DNA from: Lishizhenia tianjinensis
GTDB lineage: Bacteria > Bacteroidota > Bacteroidia > Flavobacteriales_D > Crocinitomicaceae
Direction of reading: 5' to 3'
Assembly (NCBI RefSeq): GCF_900116425.1
Contig: NZ_FPAS01000004.1
Coordinates: forward strand, 62,001 to 126,000
DNA length: 64,000 bases
Under the pieces are notes generated by a model that saw only the letters and a program-made list of their open reading frames with translations, was not told where the DNA came from and ran no database searches. The position numbers were made by a program, and so were the translations under genes. Below, piece by piece: positions 51,246 through 61,415 of this stretch (its first letter is position 1; each line of letters starts with the position of its first letter).

Positions 51246-52004
51246 CTAACCGTTGTTGTGATAGGCCAATAAACTTGGGTTGGAACTCGCGCGTTTATAC
51301 ACGTAAGATTTGGCCCTAATACTCGCCTTATGAAAATCGAACCCTCTCGCAATATATGCTGCTAACGCACTACTAAGTATGCATCCAGTGCCATGTTTGG
51401 GTAAAAAATCCTTCCCTTTCGCATTCAAGGCTTTCACACCTTTGGCGCTAATTAAAAAGTCTCTCCCCGCGCGTTGCTTAAAATCCGGACCAAGGTCTAT
51501 TTCCGTATGTCCCCCTTTCAAATACACTTTCTTTGTACTTGCATCCTTCAAATTCAGTTTTAGATATTCGGGAGCATTCGGCGTTACAACATTTACCTCA
51601 TCAACTATACTCTGCAAGGTGGCTGTAAATCTCAGCTCATCCATACTCAAACCGCTATCAAAACTAGCTTGTAAAACAGGATCCCAAACAATGGGAACTT
51701 TTGGGTGATATTTTTTGATACACTTCAACACTTCCTGTAGCACAGCACTATTTTCAATTAAACCGATTTTAATAGCTGCCGGAGTATAGCGTTGTAAGAG
51801 CAATTCTAATTGAGCAAGAATTACTTCCTGAGGTGTCCAAATTACCTCTTTAAACTCATCCTCTACCTGCAAAGTATTAGCTGTTTGAACTGCCAAACCT
51901 AAGGTTTTCAGCTGTTCGAAGGTTTTAATATCTGCCAATATACCTGCGCCTCCACTCGGATCAAGGCCTGCGATACTTATACATATGGGTCTAATTCTCG
52001 ACAT
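51246..52004 (-). CDS. thiD: Hydroxymethylpyrimidine/phosphomethylpyrimidine kinase
   Basis: The 252-residue ribokinase-like enzyme phosphorylates HMP and HMP-P in thiamine synthesis. Motifs seen are GLDPSGGAGILADIKTFEQL, VWDPVLQASF and LPKHGTGCILSSALAAYIARGF with the catalytic Asp-like/Cys anion-hole region. The rest of the thi operon lies 11 kb away (62.9 kb). It is 4 bp after rnd. Confidence 0.93.
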   Translation of the reverse strand: MSRIRPICISIAGLDPSGGAGILADIKTFEQLKTLGLAVQTANTLQVEDEFKEVIWTPQEVILAQLELLLQRYTPAAIKIGLIENSAVLQEVLKCIKKYHPKVPIVWDPVLQASFDSGLSMDELRFTATLQSIVDEVNVVTPNAPEYLKLNLKDASTKKVYLKGGHTEIDLGPDFKQRAGRDFLISAKGVKALNAKGKDFLPKHGTGCILSSALAAYIARGFDFHKASIRAKSYVYKRASSNPSLLAYHNNG

Positions 52005-52007
52005 CCT

Positions 52008-53153
52008 TTACAATCTTATGGTTAAACCTAAGTTGGCTGCTTCCTGGTTGATGATTTCCTTTTTATAAGGCAACAAATCTGTAGCTTTTTGCAACGCTAT
52101 CTGACTTATCAAAGTATTCGAAAGCACAAAGGCAGAAAATTCTTTTCCATACTTCTCGGCAATGGCTTCTTTTATAGGTCCAAAATAATTGTTCTTTTGT
52201 TCGTCTACAATGGCTCTTAACTCTTTGTTTTTTGCTTTCTCTTCAGGGTTGAGTGGTGCTACTGCAGGCTTACTTTTAGATATTTGTTTTTTGTGCGCCA
52301 ACTCATACAACTCCTCCATTCTATTTTCCAAATCTCTTTGGCAGTTTGGCGTTTGTATTTTTCTATACACTCCTCTAAACTTCATGAAATCTTCTACGTA
52401 CTTATTACCCAAAGCCAAATCCCAAATCAAATCTTTGTGCATAATTTGATAACTCGGTTTGTTTACCGCTTTGGCCAATTTTTCTCTCCAAATCAACAAG
52501 CCTTCAACAATGAACCACTCAAAAGCATTGAGCATTTTTTTGTCCTTCAATTTAACGTTGATTTCTTCACTGTTGTCTATAAATTCTGCAGTATTAAAAA
52601 TTGCATTTTCTTGGGCTATCCAATCTAATCTCCCCAACGCTTCAGCTTGTTGCATCAAAGCATCCTTTAAGGGGAAAAGATAGAGCACATCGTCTGCGGC
52701 ATATTTTATTTGTTCCTCGCTTAAAGGGCGTTTGAACCAATTACTTTTCTGTAATTTTTTATCGGTTTCCATGCCCAAAACCTCTGCCAACATATTCGAC
52801 AAAGAAGAAGGTGGATAGTTTAATAAACTGCGCACATTGGCCAAATCCAAAATGTTCTGTGCTTTACACCCGAGGTGGTGCAAAAGGCGAATGTCCTCCC
52901 CAAAAGCGAAAACTAATTTTTCTACTGCCGGATCTCTAAAAACATCAAAAAGCCCTTCCAAGCTTATCTCTTTTGCTAAAGGGTCTATAAGGTAACACGT
53001 CTTATGATCATAAATTTGAATGAGGCACAAATTAAAGCCATAACGGTAGTGATTCTTATCGAATTCTAAATCGACCGCTATGCTCGGTTCGTTAGCTATA
53101 GCTTGTACACATTGGTCAAGCTCCTCTTGTTTGGTAATGTATTGTATTTGCAC
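52008..53153 (-). CDS. rnd: Ribonuclease D-like 3'-5' exonuclease
   Basis: The 381-residue protein starts at GTG. It has the DEDD exonuclease motifs: AVDLEFDKNHYRYGFNLCLIQI, KLVFAFGEDIRLLHHLGC and QIKYAADDVLYLFPL. A C-terminal helical region of the HRDC kind (about residues 215-300) follows. It trims tRNA 3' ends. It is upstream of thiD. Confidence 0.93.
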   Translation of the reverse strand: MQIQYITKQEELDQCVQAIANEPSIAVDLEFDKNHYRYGFNLCLIQIYDHKTCYLIDPLAKEISLEGLFDVFRDPAVEKLVFAFGEDIRLLHHLGCKAQNILDLANVRSLLNYPPSSLSNMLAEVLGMETDKKLQKSNWFKRPLSEEQIKYAADDVLYLFPLKDALMQQAEALGRLDWIAQENAIFNTAEFIDNSEEINVKLKDKKMLNAFEWFIVEGLLIWREKLAKAVNKPSYQIMHKDLIWDLALGNKYVEDFMKFRGVYRKIQTPNCQRDLENRMEELYELAHKKQISKSKPAVAPLNPEEKAKNKELRAIVDEQKNNYFGPIKEAIAEKYGKEFSAFVLSNTLISQIALQKATDLLPYKKEIINQEAANLGLTIRL

Positions 53154-53413
53154 GCGCTAAAATTACGCTTTTGCAAGAAATTGTAAACACGTAAAAGCGA
53201 CTATCTGATAATTCTCATTTTTGGTCCCTCAAAATTTGGGTATTTAGGCTTTAAAATTCACGTAAAAGCCTTCCCAACCAGTTTCCTCCTCACTCACTTC
53301 CAATTTGTTTACTAATTTTCATTATTTTCGAGGCTACACATATCATAAACCGCTTTAATTTCCTTCATCACTTCTACTAGAAAGATTTGGGTGTGTGGTT
53401 AGAACACTGTAAA

Positions 53414-54244
53414 ATGAAAAAAATTAATTTACTGCTTCTATTGCTGTGCTGTTTGGTTGGACAAACCACTATTGCACAAAGCACAAAAAAGACACGTTTA
53501 TCGGCTTGGTCTTTAGAACTTGGTTTGGAAAAATCCTTTTTAAATAGAGGAAACTACTACCACTCACCGAGTACATCCAACCATGTAGGAAGCGTATTAG
53601 CCGAAGAACAAGTCGAATTTTTCTTACCACTTGGAGGGGTAGCGAGCTTAGAATATACTTTGTCTAAAAAACTAGCTTTAAGCTTTGATGTTGCCTACCA
53701 CCATATTCCTACCCTAACAGATACCTATAGATACAACCAAGTTTTCACTTATGGCTCAGATGTATATGAAAGAAAAATGGATGAGTTTGGTTTGTACTCG
53801 GCTTATGTAAGGGCAGGACTTGGGTTAAAGCTATACTTTCGAAAAGCACCAATGGGTGGCTATTTTAAAATCAATGCGAATTATTACTCGGTAAATTCAG
53901 ATGTACATAGAACAACTACTGCGAGTACAACTTATGAATACTATGGGTACACCTATGAACCTGTAAAAATTACAAGTACAGCCTTAGGGGTTTCTTTAGA
54001 ATGGGGGAAAAGGAAAGTAATAGGTGACCGTTTTTTCGCCGATTTTGGAGTACGCTACACAAGGCCTATTTTAAGTTTTTCAGACAACACTTATGATGCA
54101 GATTGGAACAACAAAGTATTTGTAAACAATGAAATAAGAGATTATTTCCCAACCAGCAATATGCACTATCATCAATTCAAAAGTATCCTTGCAGAATACA
54201 TGCAGTTTTACCTAAAATTTGGAATCTATAAATTCAACATCTAA
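53414..54244 (+). CDS. Outer-membrane barrel protein of the paired surface module, pair 1
   Basis: The protein has 276 residues from the ATG at 53414. A signal peptide (INLLLLLLCCLVGQTTIAQ) precedes a barrel with ASLEYTLSKKLALSFDVAYHHI, the motif RKAPMGGYFKINANYYS, DFGVRYTRPILSF and the terminal strand EYMQFYLKFGIYKFNI. The motifs are shared with the barrels at 55370, 59688 and 60619. It overlaps the lipoprotein gene by 1 bp (TAATG). No known family. Confidence 0.65.
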   Translation: MKKINLLLLLLCCLVGQTTIAQSTKKTRLSAWSLELGLEKSFLNRGNYYHSPSTSNHVGSVLAEEQVEFFLPLGGVASLEYTLSKKLALSFDVAYHHIPTLTDTYRYNQVFTYGSDVYERKMDEFGLYSAYVRAGLGLKLYFRKAPMGGYFKINANYYSVNSDVHRTTTASTTYEYYGYTYEPVKITSTALGVSLEWGKRKVIGDRFFADFGVRYTRPILSFSDNTYDADWNNKVFVNNEIRDYFPTSNMHYHQFKSILAEYMQFYLKFGIYKFNI

Positions 54245-55368
54245 TGAAAAATTTAACGTATATCATCATCATTGCTGGACTTACATTCGTTGGATGTAGA
54301 AAGAAAATTGAAAGCACTCCAGGAGAGCATCCCAACAACTTTACGGACTCAAAAACTTTTGAAACGGTACACAAAGATTACTTTAAAAATAAAGAATCTA
54401 TAAGGAATTTATTTTCCTTCGACAACAAGTTATACATTACCACAAATAACAAATACGGCGATGAATCTGTGATTACCGTATTATTGGAGGATAACACCTT
54501 GGTTATACCCGAACAAAATATAGGTACTATATACGATGCTGATAATACCGACTTAAGTTCAGACTTCATCTCGGATGCCCAAGAAAAGGATGGTATCGTT
54601 TATTTTGGTGGAGATTTAGAATATGACGATGATGAATACCTCTACTTTGAATATAATGTTGCCGATAATACCTTAAACAAAGGAATTAACCTCATTACAT
54701 CAAATCCTTATGCGGTAAAATCTATGATGAAATACCAAGGTGAGGTTGTTGCATTCACTGACGCCTATGCCAATGATCTAAATTGTTTGAGTTGTCCGAA
54801 TAATACTGGACCCTACCCCAATATTTTAAACATCAATTTACACGACGTCACTGCAGTTAACGACATGTTCTATTTGCAAACTCATCAGGGAAGAGTCTAC
54901 TACACAAATGTAGCCAACAGCACATCCTATTCAGGAATAAATATGGCATCAACAGATACAGTTGTACGCATGTTTGAATATAACAATACCCTTTGTGCTA
55001 TCGGGTCTTTTGATAATGGTAGTTACAGTTTAGCTTATGTCAACAACAATCAGCTAGAGCCTTTGGGTACTAATTCTGATATCATGGCTTATCTCTCTAA
55101 AGACTTTACATATTCATACAATGCAGACAAATACTTCGAAAACGTTCCTAAAGTGAGGGTGATTAACGATGACATTTATATGATGGGGAAAATGTATCTT
55201 AAAAATAGTGCAGGAGAATATGATTTCAGGTACGCCACTACTCGCTATCACGATGGAAAGGTAGAAATAATAGACACCGATCTTTACATTACAGACATCG
55301 CCGAAATGAATGGAGAGTTGTATGGCGCGGTATTTTACGGAGCTTATCTGGCTAAACTTACCTTCTAA
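54244..55368 (+). CDS. Lipoprotein of the paired surface module, pair 1 (CxxC present)
   Basis: The 374-residue protein has Cys18 followed by Arg-Lys (GLTFVGCRKK). Repeating segments of the sort MMKYQGEVVAFTDAY, FEYNNTLCAIGSFDN and VINDDIYMMGKMYL suggest a beta-propeller-like repeat domain, with the end ITDIAEMNGELYGAV. A CxxC pair, Cys181 and Cys184 (CLSC), lies mid-protein. It is clearly paralogous to the genes at 56187 and 61416 by eye; no known family. Confidence 0.65.
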   Translation: MKNLTYIIIIAGLTFVGCRKKIESTPGEHPNNFTDSKTFETVHKDYFKNKESIRNLFSFDNKLYITTNNKYGDESVITVLLEDNTLVIPEQNIGTIYDADNTDLSSDFISDAQEKDGIVYFGGDLEYDDDEYLYFEYNVADNTLNKGINLITSNPYAVKSMMKYQGEVVAFTDAYANDLNCLSCPNNTGPYPNILNINLHDVTAVNDMFYLQTHQGRVYYTNVANSTSYSGINMASTDTVVRMFEYNNTLCAIGSFDNGSYSLAYVNNNQLEPLGTNSDIMAYLSKDFTYSYNADKYFENVPKVRVINDDIYMMGKMYLKNSAGEYDFRYATTRYHDGKVEIIDTDLYITDIAEMNGELYGAVFYGAYLAKLTF

Positions 55369-55369
55369 A

Positions 55370-56194
55370 ATGTCATATATAAAAAACGCATCCTACTTTT
55401 TAAAATTACAGTTGAGTTCTGTGGTTTTACTTCTCTGTTCGGGATTGTGTTGGGGGCAACCTACCCGCCATATAAAAAGTTTCAATCTAGGTGTGGGTAT
55501 AGAAAAACCTATGAGTTTTATTTATGATTTTGTGGATGACAATGATTTTAGGACAAGTTTCTACAAGGACTCAGAAATCATTCCTCTAGGACTAAGTTTA
55601 AATCTTTCAAAAAATGTTGGTCGTAAAACACACCTGCATTTTAGCCTACTCGGCCGGGCATTAGGAAATACTGCTTACACCTATCATCAGGATAAATCTA
55701 TAGACGAAATCAATTATACTTTTACCGATAGTAACTTCGTACGCAGCAACCTTTTTCAACTACAATTAGGAGCTAAATATTTCCTAAACAATGCACCACT
55801 TGGTACATATCTTCACGCCAACCTCAATGTTGCTTACATAAACAATGAAATTTTCAGGAAATCTACTTTGGGAAGTGAATTCATCTTACATACAGAAACA
55901 TTTGCACCCGCCAAACACCAAAGTATTCTTTACGGAATTGACCTGGGAATGGGGGCTACAAAAATGATAAGTAATCGCCTACTCTTGGATTATGGGTTTC
56001 ACATTTCACCTTTTTGGTTTCTATTATCTCCCAACAACATGGATGCCCATTGGATAAACCATACTATAAATGCAGAAGGCTTTATTCCAGGATATTCTAA
56101 GGGCAATGTAGAACTCTTGAACAAAAAACTACTCGCTACAGAATTCCTGAAATTCTACCTAAAAATTGGTCTACAAAACTTTAAGTATGAATAA
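55370..56194 (+). CDS. Outer-membrane barrel protein of the paired surface module, pair 2
   Basis: The protein has 274 residues from the ATG at 55370, 1 bp after the previous gene. A signal peptide (SVVLLLCSGLCWGQ) precedes the barrel with LNNAPLGTYLHANLNVAYI, LLLDYGFHISPFWFLLS and the end EFLKFYLKIGLQNFKYE, in the same order as in pair 1. Overlap with the next gene is 8 bp. Confidence 0.65.
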   Translation: MSYIKNASYFLKLQLSSVVLLLCSGLCWGQPTRHIKSFNLGVGIEKPMSFIYDFVDDNDFRTSFYKDSEIIPLGLSLNLSKNVGRKTHLHFSLLGRALGNTAYTYHQDKSIDEINYTFTDSNFVRSNLFQLQLGAKYFLNNAPLGTYLHANLNVAYINNEIFRKSTLGSEFILHTETFAPAKHQSILYGIDLGMGATKMISNRLLLDYGFHISPFWFLLSPNNMDAHWINHTINAEGFIPGYSKGNVELLNKKLLATEFLKFYLKIGLQNFKYE

Positions 56195-57320
56195 GTATAT
56201 TTTGCCTTTCGTAATTCTTGCCTTAGGAGTTTCGGCTTGTAGAAAAGATAATTCATTCACTCCCTCGCAAAGCACAGTAGAATTAAAACCATCTACTTGG
56301 GAACATGTAATACTTACTTCACCGGTTGGGGAGGGTGTAAACCGCACTTACGCCTCGAGTTTGGGTGCTTTTGGCGACCAGCTTTTTGTGGGTAGTTACG
56401 GTAGTATAGGTAGCAAATCCATGTTTGATGGTTTTCACGTAATCATTGCACCCTTTGGTCAAGATTCAACGCTAGGTATACCAGAACTTTATTCTACAGA
56501 TTACAGTGTTTTTTCTTTAGACGAAATGGTCAACGGGTTCCTTCCCTTTGATGATAAAATACTTGTGTATGGTTTCTTAAACTACGAAACTGAAAATTCA
56601 AACCTAACAGAGAAAAAATATGCTTTCTATTATGATCCTATTACCAACACGTGTACAGAAGAGCTCGGTTTAATAAACACAAGTGATGACCTTGCAGGAG
56701 TTCTTAAAGTTTTGGAATATCAAGGCGATCTCTATGCCATCTTTAGAGCAAAACAAGACCAAAGTAAAACCATAGCCTGTATCACCTGCACAGGAAGTTC
56801 TCAACTTCCGGCTTATGACAACATTAATTTTAGGGATTATTTTGTTGTTAACGATCTAATTTTTGCCCTAACCGACGACTATCAGCTACTCCAATACAAT
56901 ACAACAAGCAATTCTTGGGCTAATTATGGCAATTCGAACTATGAGTTTTTTAGTGTATTTGAATACGAGGGAAAAGTATGTGCTTTGGCAAACACAACGG
57001 CTGATTTACATGTAGTTGAATTAGTTTCATCTACCCAAATTAATTCGCTCATTACGAACAACAGTGAACTGGGGCAATTTATTACCGGTTCTAACGACAA
57101 TACGGGAGTTACTGTAAGCAACGGTAGATTATTTATTTGGGGTTATTTTCCCTTTATAGTTAATGGTCAATATAAATTCGATGATTACTTATTAGAGGTG
57201 GTGGACAACGAACTCAAAGTAATAGATAGGAACATAAAAATTAAGGATGTAGCGGTCTTTAACGATGAGTTATATGTGATTAATAAATCCAACACAGGAC
57301 TTTGGAAGTATAAGTCGTAG
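56187..57320 (+). CDS. Lipoprotein of the paired surface module, pair 2 (CxxC present)
   Basis: The protein has 377 residues from the ATG at 56187. It has the start ALGVSACRKD (Cys18), repeats VLEYQGDLYAIFRAKQD, FEYEGKVCALANTTADL and VSNGRLFIWGYFPF, and the CxxC pair Cys198 and Cys201 (CITC). It ends IKDVAVFNDELYVIN. The two Cys align with those of pair 1. Terminated by the hairpin at 57335. Confidence 0.65.
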   Translation: MNKYILPFVILALGVSACRKDNSFTPSQSTVELKPSTWEHVILTSPVGEGVNRTYASSLGAFGDQLFVGSYGSIGSKSMFDGFHVIIAPFGQDSTLGIPELYSTDYSVFSLDEMVNGFLPFDDKILVYGFLNYETENSNLTEKKYAFYYDPITNTCTEELGLINTSDDLAGVLKVLEYQGDLYAIFRAKQDQSKTIACITCTGSSQLPAYDNINFRDYFVVNDLIFALTDDYQLLQYNTTSNSWANYGNSNYEFFSVFEYEGKVCALANTTADLHVVELVSSTQINSLITNNSELGQFITGSNDNTGVTVSNGRLFIWGYFPFIVNGQYKFDDYLLEVVDNELKVIDRNIKIKDVAVFNDELYVINKSNTGLWKYKS

Positions 57321-57334
57321 AAAAAGTATTAAAC

Positions 57335-57369
57335 AAAAAAGGAGAGCTCAATTGGCTCTCCTTTTTTTT
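57335..57369. terminator. Bidirectional terminator between pair 2 and the M48 protease gene
   Basis: AAAAAAGGAGAGC / GCTCTCCTTTTTT with a 7-nt loop has long A and T runs on both sides, so it can stop both convergent transcripts. Confidence 0.9.
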
Positions 57370-57383
57370 ATACAAAGTTTAAA

Positions 57384-59522
57384 TTATTCTTCTTCTGTTT
57401 TCCCGAAGTTCTCGAAGGCATAGAAGTAAGCCAATTTCAATACAGGAATATGAGGATATTGTTTGTAGGTATCTACCTCTATTTCCATCAAAGTATTTGT
57501 TTCTAAATCGAAAGCAAAGGCGAAAACCATCAAATCGTATTTTCTTTTGTTGTTATAATCTACATAAGCAAAAACAATATTGGTATTCGCAGAGCCACTT
57601 TTGTATTCTTCTAATTCCAAGAAGTCAGGACTAATTAAATCATTAATAGATGCATCACTGTACATGTAGAAATAACGCAAGAACATTGCTTTTGAGTTAT
57701 ATCCTTCTGTTCCCAAACTCAACATGTTGTATTTCGACAACAACTCTGTTTGGTATCCCAACGATTGCGCTGATCCTACTACAGCATCTCCTAAATTCCT
57801 TCTTACCTCTTCGTTTCTTTCGTAAGAAAATCTTCTTCTTTTTACTACAGATGCCAAAGGCTCTACAAAGACCAACTTATCCACAGATGGTTTTTCTTCC
57901 TCATCGTCATCGTATTTGTCTTCATCCACTATATCTTGCTGCTCGTTAAAAAGCTTTAAGAATTCGTCATTGTTGGCCACATCTTTTAAAGCAAACAAAT
58001 GAAACTCCGTAGAGTCTAATGCTGCTCCTTCTAAAGAACCATCAACTCCTTTGGCATATTTGGCATTGATTTTCTTTTGCTTAATTTTTTCGTATTTGTT
58101 CAAGGCTTTAAATTCCTCTGAATCTTCATCCATAAAAGCTTCTACATCTGCAGCTTCTGTAGCTTCTCCTGTAGAATCGTTTACTGTTATTTTATCGTAG
58201 TAAAACTCATCCAAAGATTTGAAACGTCTGGCCAATTGTTTCACTGTATTTTTATACACCAATTCTATCCCTTTATCTTCAGGATATTTATTGTGGATGT
58301 CTATCAGGTTTCGCATGGCCATCACCACCAATTGGTCTTTAGACATTTCCTTCATCAAATGATGAACCGTGTAGCTCTCTCCTTGAATTTCGTCTAAGTC
58401 TGAGTAAAGATCTCGCTTGCTTCCTTGACTCGCATGCACGGCAATGTTGGTCCAACAAAGTGCCTTCATCCAATCAAAAGTGTAGCTGCTTCCATACTTT
58501 GTTTCAAGGATGTAAATTTCATAAATGGCATTTGAAAAGTCAGAGTGGTATAACCAGTTATTCACTCTTTCATAGCGCGCCATTCTTCTAATTTTTGTAA
58601 AATCGTCTGCGTTGAAACTTCTTTTTTGCTCCGGTTCAAAGTCCATGTACTTTTCCAAAAGCTCTTCATCAAAGTTATCTTTACGCTTGCTGATATTCGG
58701 GTGAGAGTGGTAAGTATCATCGTAATCTTCATCAAACTCAATCTCATTAATATCTGTTGGCATTAAACTTTCGTGGATAAAAGCATTTTCTCCAGAAATG
58801 TACGACTTGTCAAATGCCACTTCATCTATAGGCAAGTAAGAATAGGCCAAGATATCGAAAACATTCACCAATTCTTCCAAAGGAAAACCAGCTTCTAAAT
58901 AACGCTTCAATCCTAATTCATCTGCTTCTATTTCGTGTTGCTTTGAATAAGCTTTCAAGGCTCTAATTTGCTTATCAAAGTTGTTTCCATTGATAGACTC
59001 CTCAATTTCAATTTCCTTTCTAAACCCTTCTACGTTGTGATTTTCAACGTAGTGGCTAATTTCATGCGACAACACAAAAGCTAACTCGTAATCCGAAGTC
59101 AACTGAGAAATCAACCCTATGGTAACGAAAACTTCACCATCCGAAGTTACAAAGGCATTTGCCTCGTTTGTACGGAAAGTATAGAAACTCAAATCGTTAA
59201 AAAGAGCGGTATCATTGAACAAAATTTTAGAGGCTACCTCTTTAATGTGTTCTGTAAGCGGATCTCCGTAAACGACCAATCCAGAATGTAACAATTGATC
59301 GATAGAGTAAGATTTTCTTTCAATAAAATACTGACGTTCTTCACCACTTAGATCTAGGTTTTGGAAACTCGCTTCTGCCACTCTTTCGGCATAAGTTAAA
59401 CCAAAAGTTTTGGGCAATTCACCCGTAGCTTTTAGCGGTTTGTAATTATTAAAATCAACGTCTTGAGCAAATACCTGGAAAAGTAAAAGTAGCGTAGATA
59501 AAGAGGTTATTAAGTTTTTCAT
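57384..59522 (-). CDS. M48 family metalloprotease (periplasmic)
   Basis: The 712-residue protein has a signal peptide (ITSLSTLLLLFQVFAQ). The zinc motif HEISH is at residues 153-157 (VLSHEISHYVENHN) and the third ligand Glu is near residue 199 (HEIEADELGLKRY), the M48 order. The C-terminal 400 residues are acidic and helical (TPR-like) without family resemblance, much longer than BepA-type proteases. It is transcribed opposite to the surface-module genes that surround it. Confidence 0.92.
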   Translation of the reverse strand: MKNLITSLSTLLLLFQVFAQDVDFNNYKPLKATGELPKTFGLTYAERVAEASFQNLDLSGEERQYFIERKSYSIDQLLHSGLVVYGDPLTEHIKEVASKILFNDTALFNDLSFYTFRTNEANAFVTSDGEVFVTIGLISQLTSDYELAFVLSHEISHYVENHNVEGFRKEIEIEESINGNNFDKQIRALKAYSKQHEIEADELGLKRYLEAGFPLEELVNVFDILAYSYLPIDEVAFDKSYISGENAFIHESLMPTDINEIEFDEDYDDTYHSHPNISKRKDNFDEELLEKYMDFEPEQKRSFNADDFTKIRRMARYERVNNWLYHSDFSNAIYEIYILETKYGSSYTFDWMKALCWTNIAVHASQGSKRDLYSDLDEIQGESYTVHHLMKEMSKDQLVVMAMRNLIDIHNKYPEDKGIELVYKNTVKQLARRFKSLDEFYYDKITVNDSTGEATEAADVEAFMDEDSEEFKALNKYEKIKQKKINAKYAKGVDGSLEGAALDSTEFHLFALKDVANNDEFLKLFNEQQDIVDEDKYDDDEEEKPSVDKLVFVEPLASVVKRRRFSYERNEEVRRNLGDAVVGSAQSLGYQTELLSKYNMLSLGTEGYNSKAMFLRYFYMYSDASINDLISPDFLELEEYKSGSANTNIVFAYVDYNNKRKYDLMVFAFAFDLETNTLMEIEVDTYKQYPHIPVLKLAYFYAFENFGKTEEE

Positions 59523-59687
59523 AGTTTTTCGATGAAAAGCGAATATATAAATTTCAAAAGGATGAAGGAATAAACTGTCGTCTTTTTTTTAGAAAGCTCA
59601 TCCAGAGTACACTTTCTTTTTAAATCCTTGAAAAAAAATTATATTTAGGCTTTCGAGTAAAAACCATACAAGAACTAATTTAACTAC

Positions 59688-60422
59688 ATGAGAATCTTTA
59701 TTACGTTATTAACCCTAGTTATACTTCATACATCTACCGCACAAAAGTTCCAATCTTTTAGTGTTTTTGGAGGGATAGAACAAAAAGGGTTTAGAGAAGC
59801 TGAATACTACAGCGGTCAATACAACATTAGTGCACAGACCTCATTAACGCTACCTTCTTTAAGATTTGGTGCAACCTACAAGCTCGGTGCAAGAACTCAA
59901 TTATTTACCCAAATAAGCAACCAGAAATTATACGATGCGCAAACTATTCCTGATTACTACGGCGCAAACTATAGAAGTTATTTTTCTTCTAATCAACGTG
60001 TTTTAGACCTTGGAGTTCGTAGGCACAAGAAATACGCGCCGCTTGGAGGTTATATAGGGTTAAACCTACTTTTGAGTTCTACCAATATTGTCTTAACAGA
60101 ATCTGAAAACTCTGCCTTGTCCGATTTAAGTGGAAATGCAACGAATTTAGGTTTAAAGTTTACCTGGGGAAAAACAAAACTTGTAGGTAACAACTTCTTT
60201 ATTGACTGGGGAATTTCTTACCAATACTACCCTACGTTCCTTAATTTATTTTCATCCAATGATGGACAGGAAAATGAGTCTTACAATTTTTACAAACAGG
60301 ATGGGGATAGAACGGTATTGAAAGATGATTTTAAATTCACTACTGCCAATTATTTAATCGACAGATGTGGAAGAATCGCCTTTTACTTTAACATCGGTTT
60401 TGCTAGTATTGGTATTAAATAG
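59688..60422 (+). CDS. Outer-membrane barrel protein related to the paired module, solo
   Basis: The 244-residue protein has a signal peptide (FITLLTLVILHTSTAQ) and the motifs KKYAPLGGYIGLNLLLSS, NFFIDWGISYQYYPTFL and the terminal RIAFYFNIGFASIGIK, which align with the barrels of the pairs. No lipoprotein partner gene follows directly; the next gene is another barrel. Confidence 0.6.
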   Translation: MRIFITLLTLVILHTSTAQKFQSFSVFGGIEQKGFREAEYYSGQYNISAQTSLTLPSLRFGATYKLGARTQLFTQISNQKLYDAQTIPDYYGANYRSYFSSNQRVLDLGVRRHKKYAPLGGYIGLNLLLSSTNIVLTESENSALSDLSGNATNLGLKFTWGKTKLVGNNFFIDWGISYQYYPTFLNLFSSNDGQENESYNFYKQDGDRTVLKDDFKFTTANYLIDRCGRIAFYFNIGFASIGIK

Positions 60423-60618
60423 ATCACTACTACTCCACTTTTTTAAGCTTTCATTTTTTCGCTCAAAAGGAAGTTTGTTTATTTAAACTCCCAGGAGAAG
60501 TAATAAATAGGCTGGACGAATCCGATCATGTTAACGATGTTCCCTAATTCAACAAAAACACTTGTATACTTGCTGCTATTAATGGCGGAATGAGATTATA
60601 GATACTGAAGAAATAGTT

Positions 60619-61413
60619 ATGAAATATTTACTAATTAGCTGTATATCTTTTATGATTTTTACGGGGCACGCCCAAAAGATAAACTACTTCACAATTGGTA
60701 TAGAGTCTCCGCTTAGCGCGAGTTCATCGTTTAATTATTTTAAATTAAAGACACCCGATGACTTATCTTATTCAGGGACAGGTACAGTAGTATATCCCTT
60801 AAACAATTTAAAGCCTTCCTCTTTACAAATTGCCTATAACTTACAATTGAGTAAAAGATTTGTTTGGAGCATAGGGGTTGGACAACAAAGCACCAAATCT
60901 TACATGTACACGATTAATAAGGACTATTACTATTCGAATGACCCACTTTACTTCTCTGATAGTCTACAAATAAAATTGAATCGTACTGTTTTGTTCACGG
61001 GAATTAAGGGGTATTTTCAAGTAGCACCACTTAACCTTTACCTTTTTGCAAATGTTAGAGCAATACACGCTCCTTTTGAGGTTCAGAGAAAAACTACAGC
61101 ATTTACCACTAGTGTTTACCATGAACACCGCACCTTTTACAAGGATAGATCACTATATTGGAATTACGACTTTGGCATAGGAGCGCAACGTTTTATAGCC
61201 GATAACTTTTCTTTAGATTATGGTATAAAAGTTAATCTGGGTCATTACTTCTTCGAAAAACATAGCTCTGATAGAAACTACTATGAAACGAACAAACTAC
61301 TCTCAGGTGAGGCTCCTAAGTTTCCTATAAATAATGTAAAGGATGTAGAAAAAAGAGTAAACCTAGAAAGTACAATGTTTGTGTATCTTAACATCGGAAT
61401 AAATAAAAATTAG
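60619..61413 (+). CDS. Outer-membrane barrel protein of the paired surface module, pair 3
   Basis: The 264-residue protein has a signal peptide (LISCISFMIFTGHAQ). Barrel motifs are QVAPLNLYLFANVRAIH, NFSLDYGIKVNLGHYF and the end ESTMFVYLNIGINKN. It is 2 bp from the next gene. The motif APLGxY is changed to APLNLY. Confidence 0.65.
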   Translation: MKYLLISCISFMIFTGHAQKINYFTIGIESPLSASSSFNYFKLKTPDDLSYSGTGTVVYPLNNLKPSSLQIAYNLQLSKRFVWSIGVGQQSTKSYMYTINKDYYYSNDPLYFSDSLQIKLNRTVLFTGIKGYFQVAPLNLYLFANVRAIHAPFEVQRKTTAFTTSVYHEHRTFYKDRSLYWNYDFGIGAQRFIADNFSLDYGIKVNLGHYFFEKHSSDRNYYETNKLLSGEAPKFPINNVKDVEKRVNLESTMFVYLNIGINKN

Positions 61414-61415
61414 GC

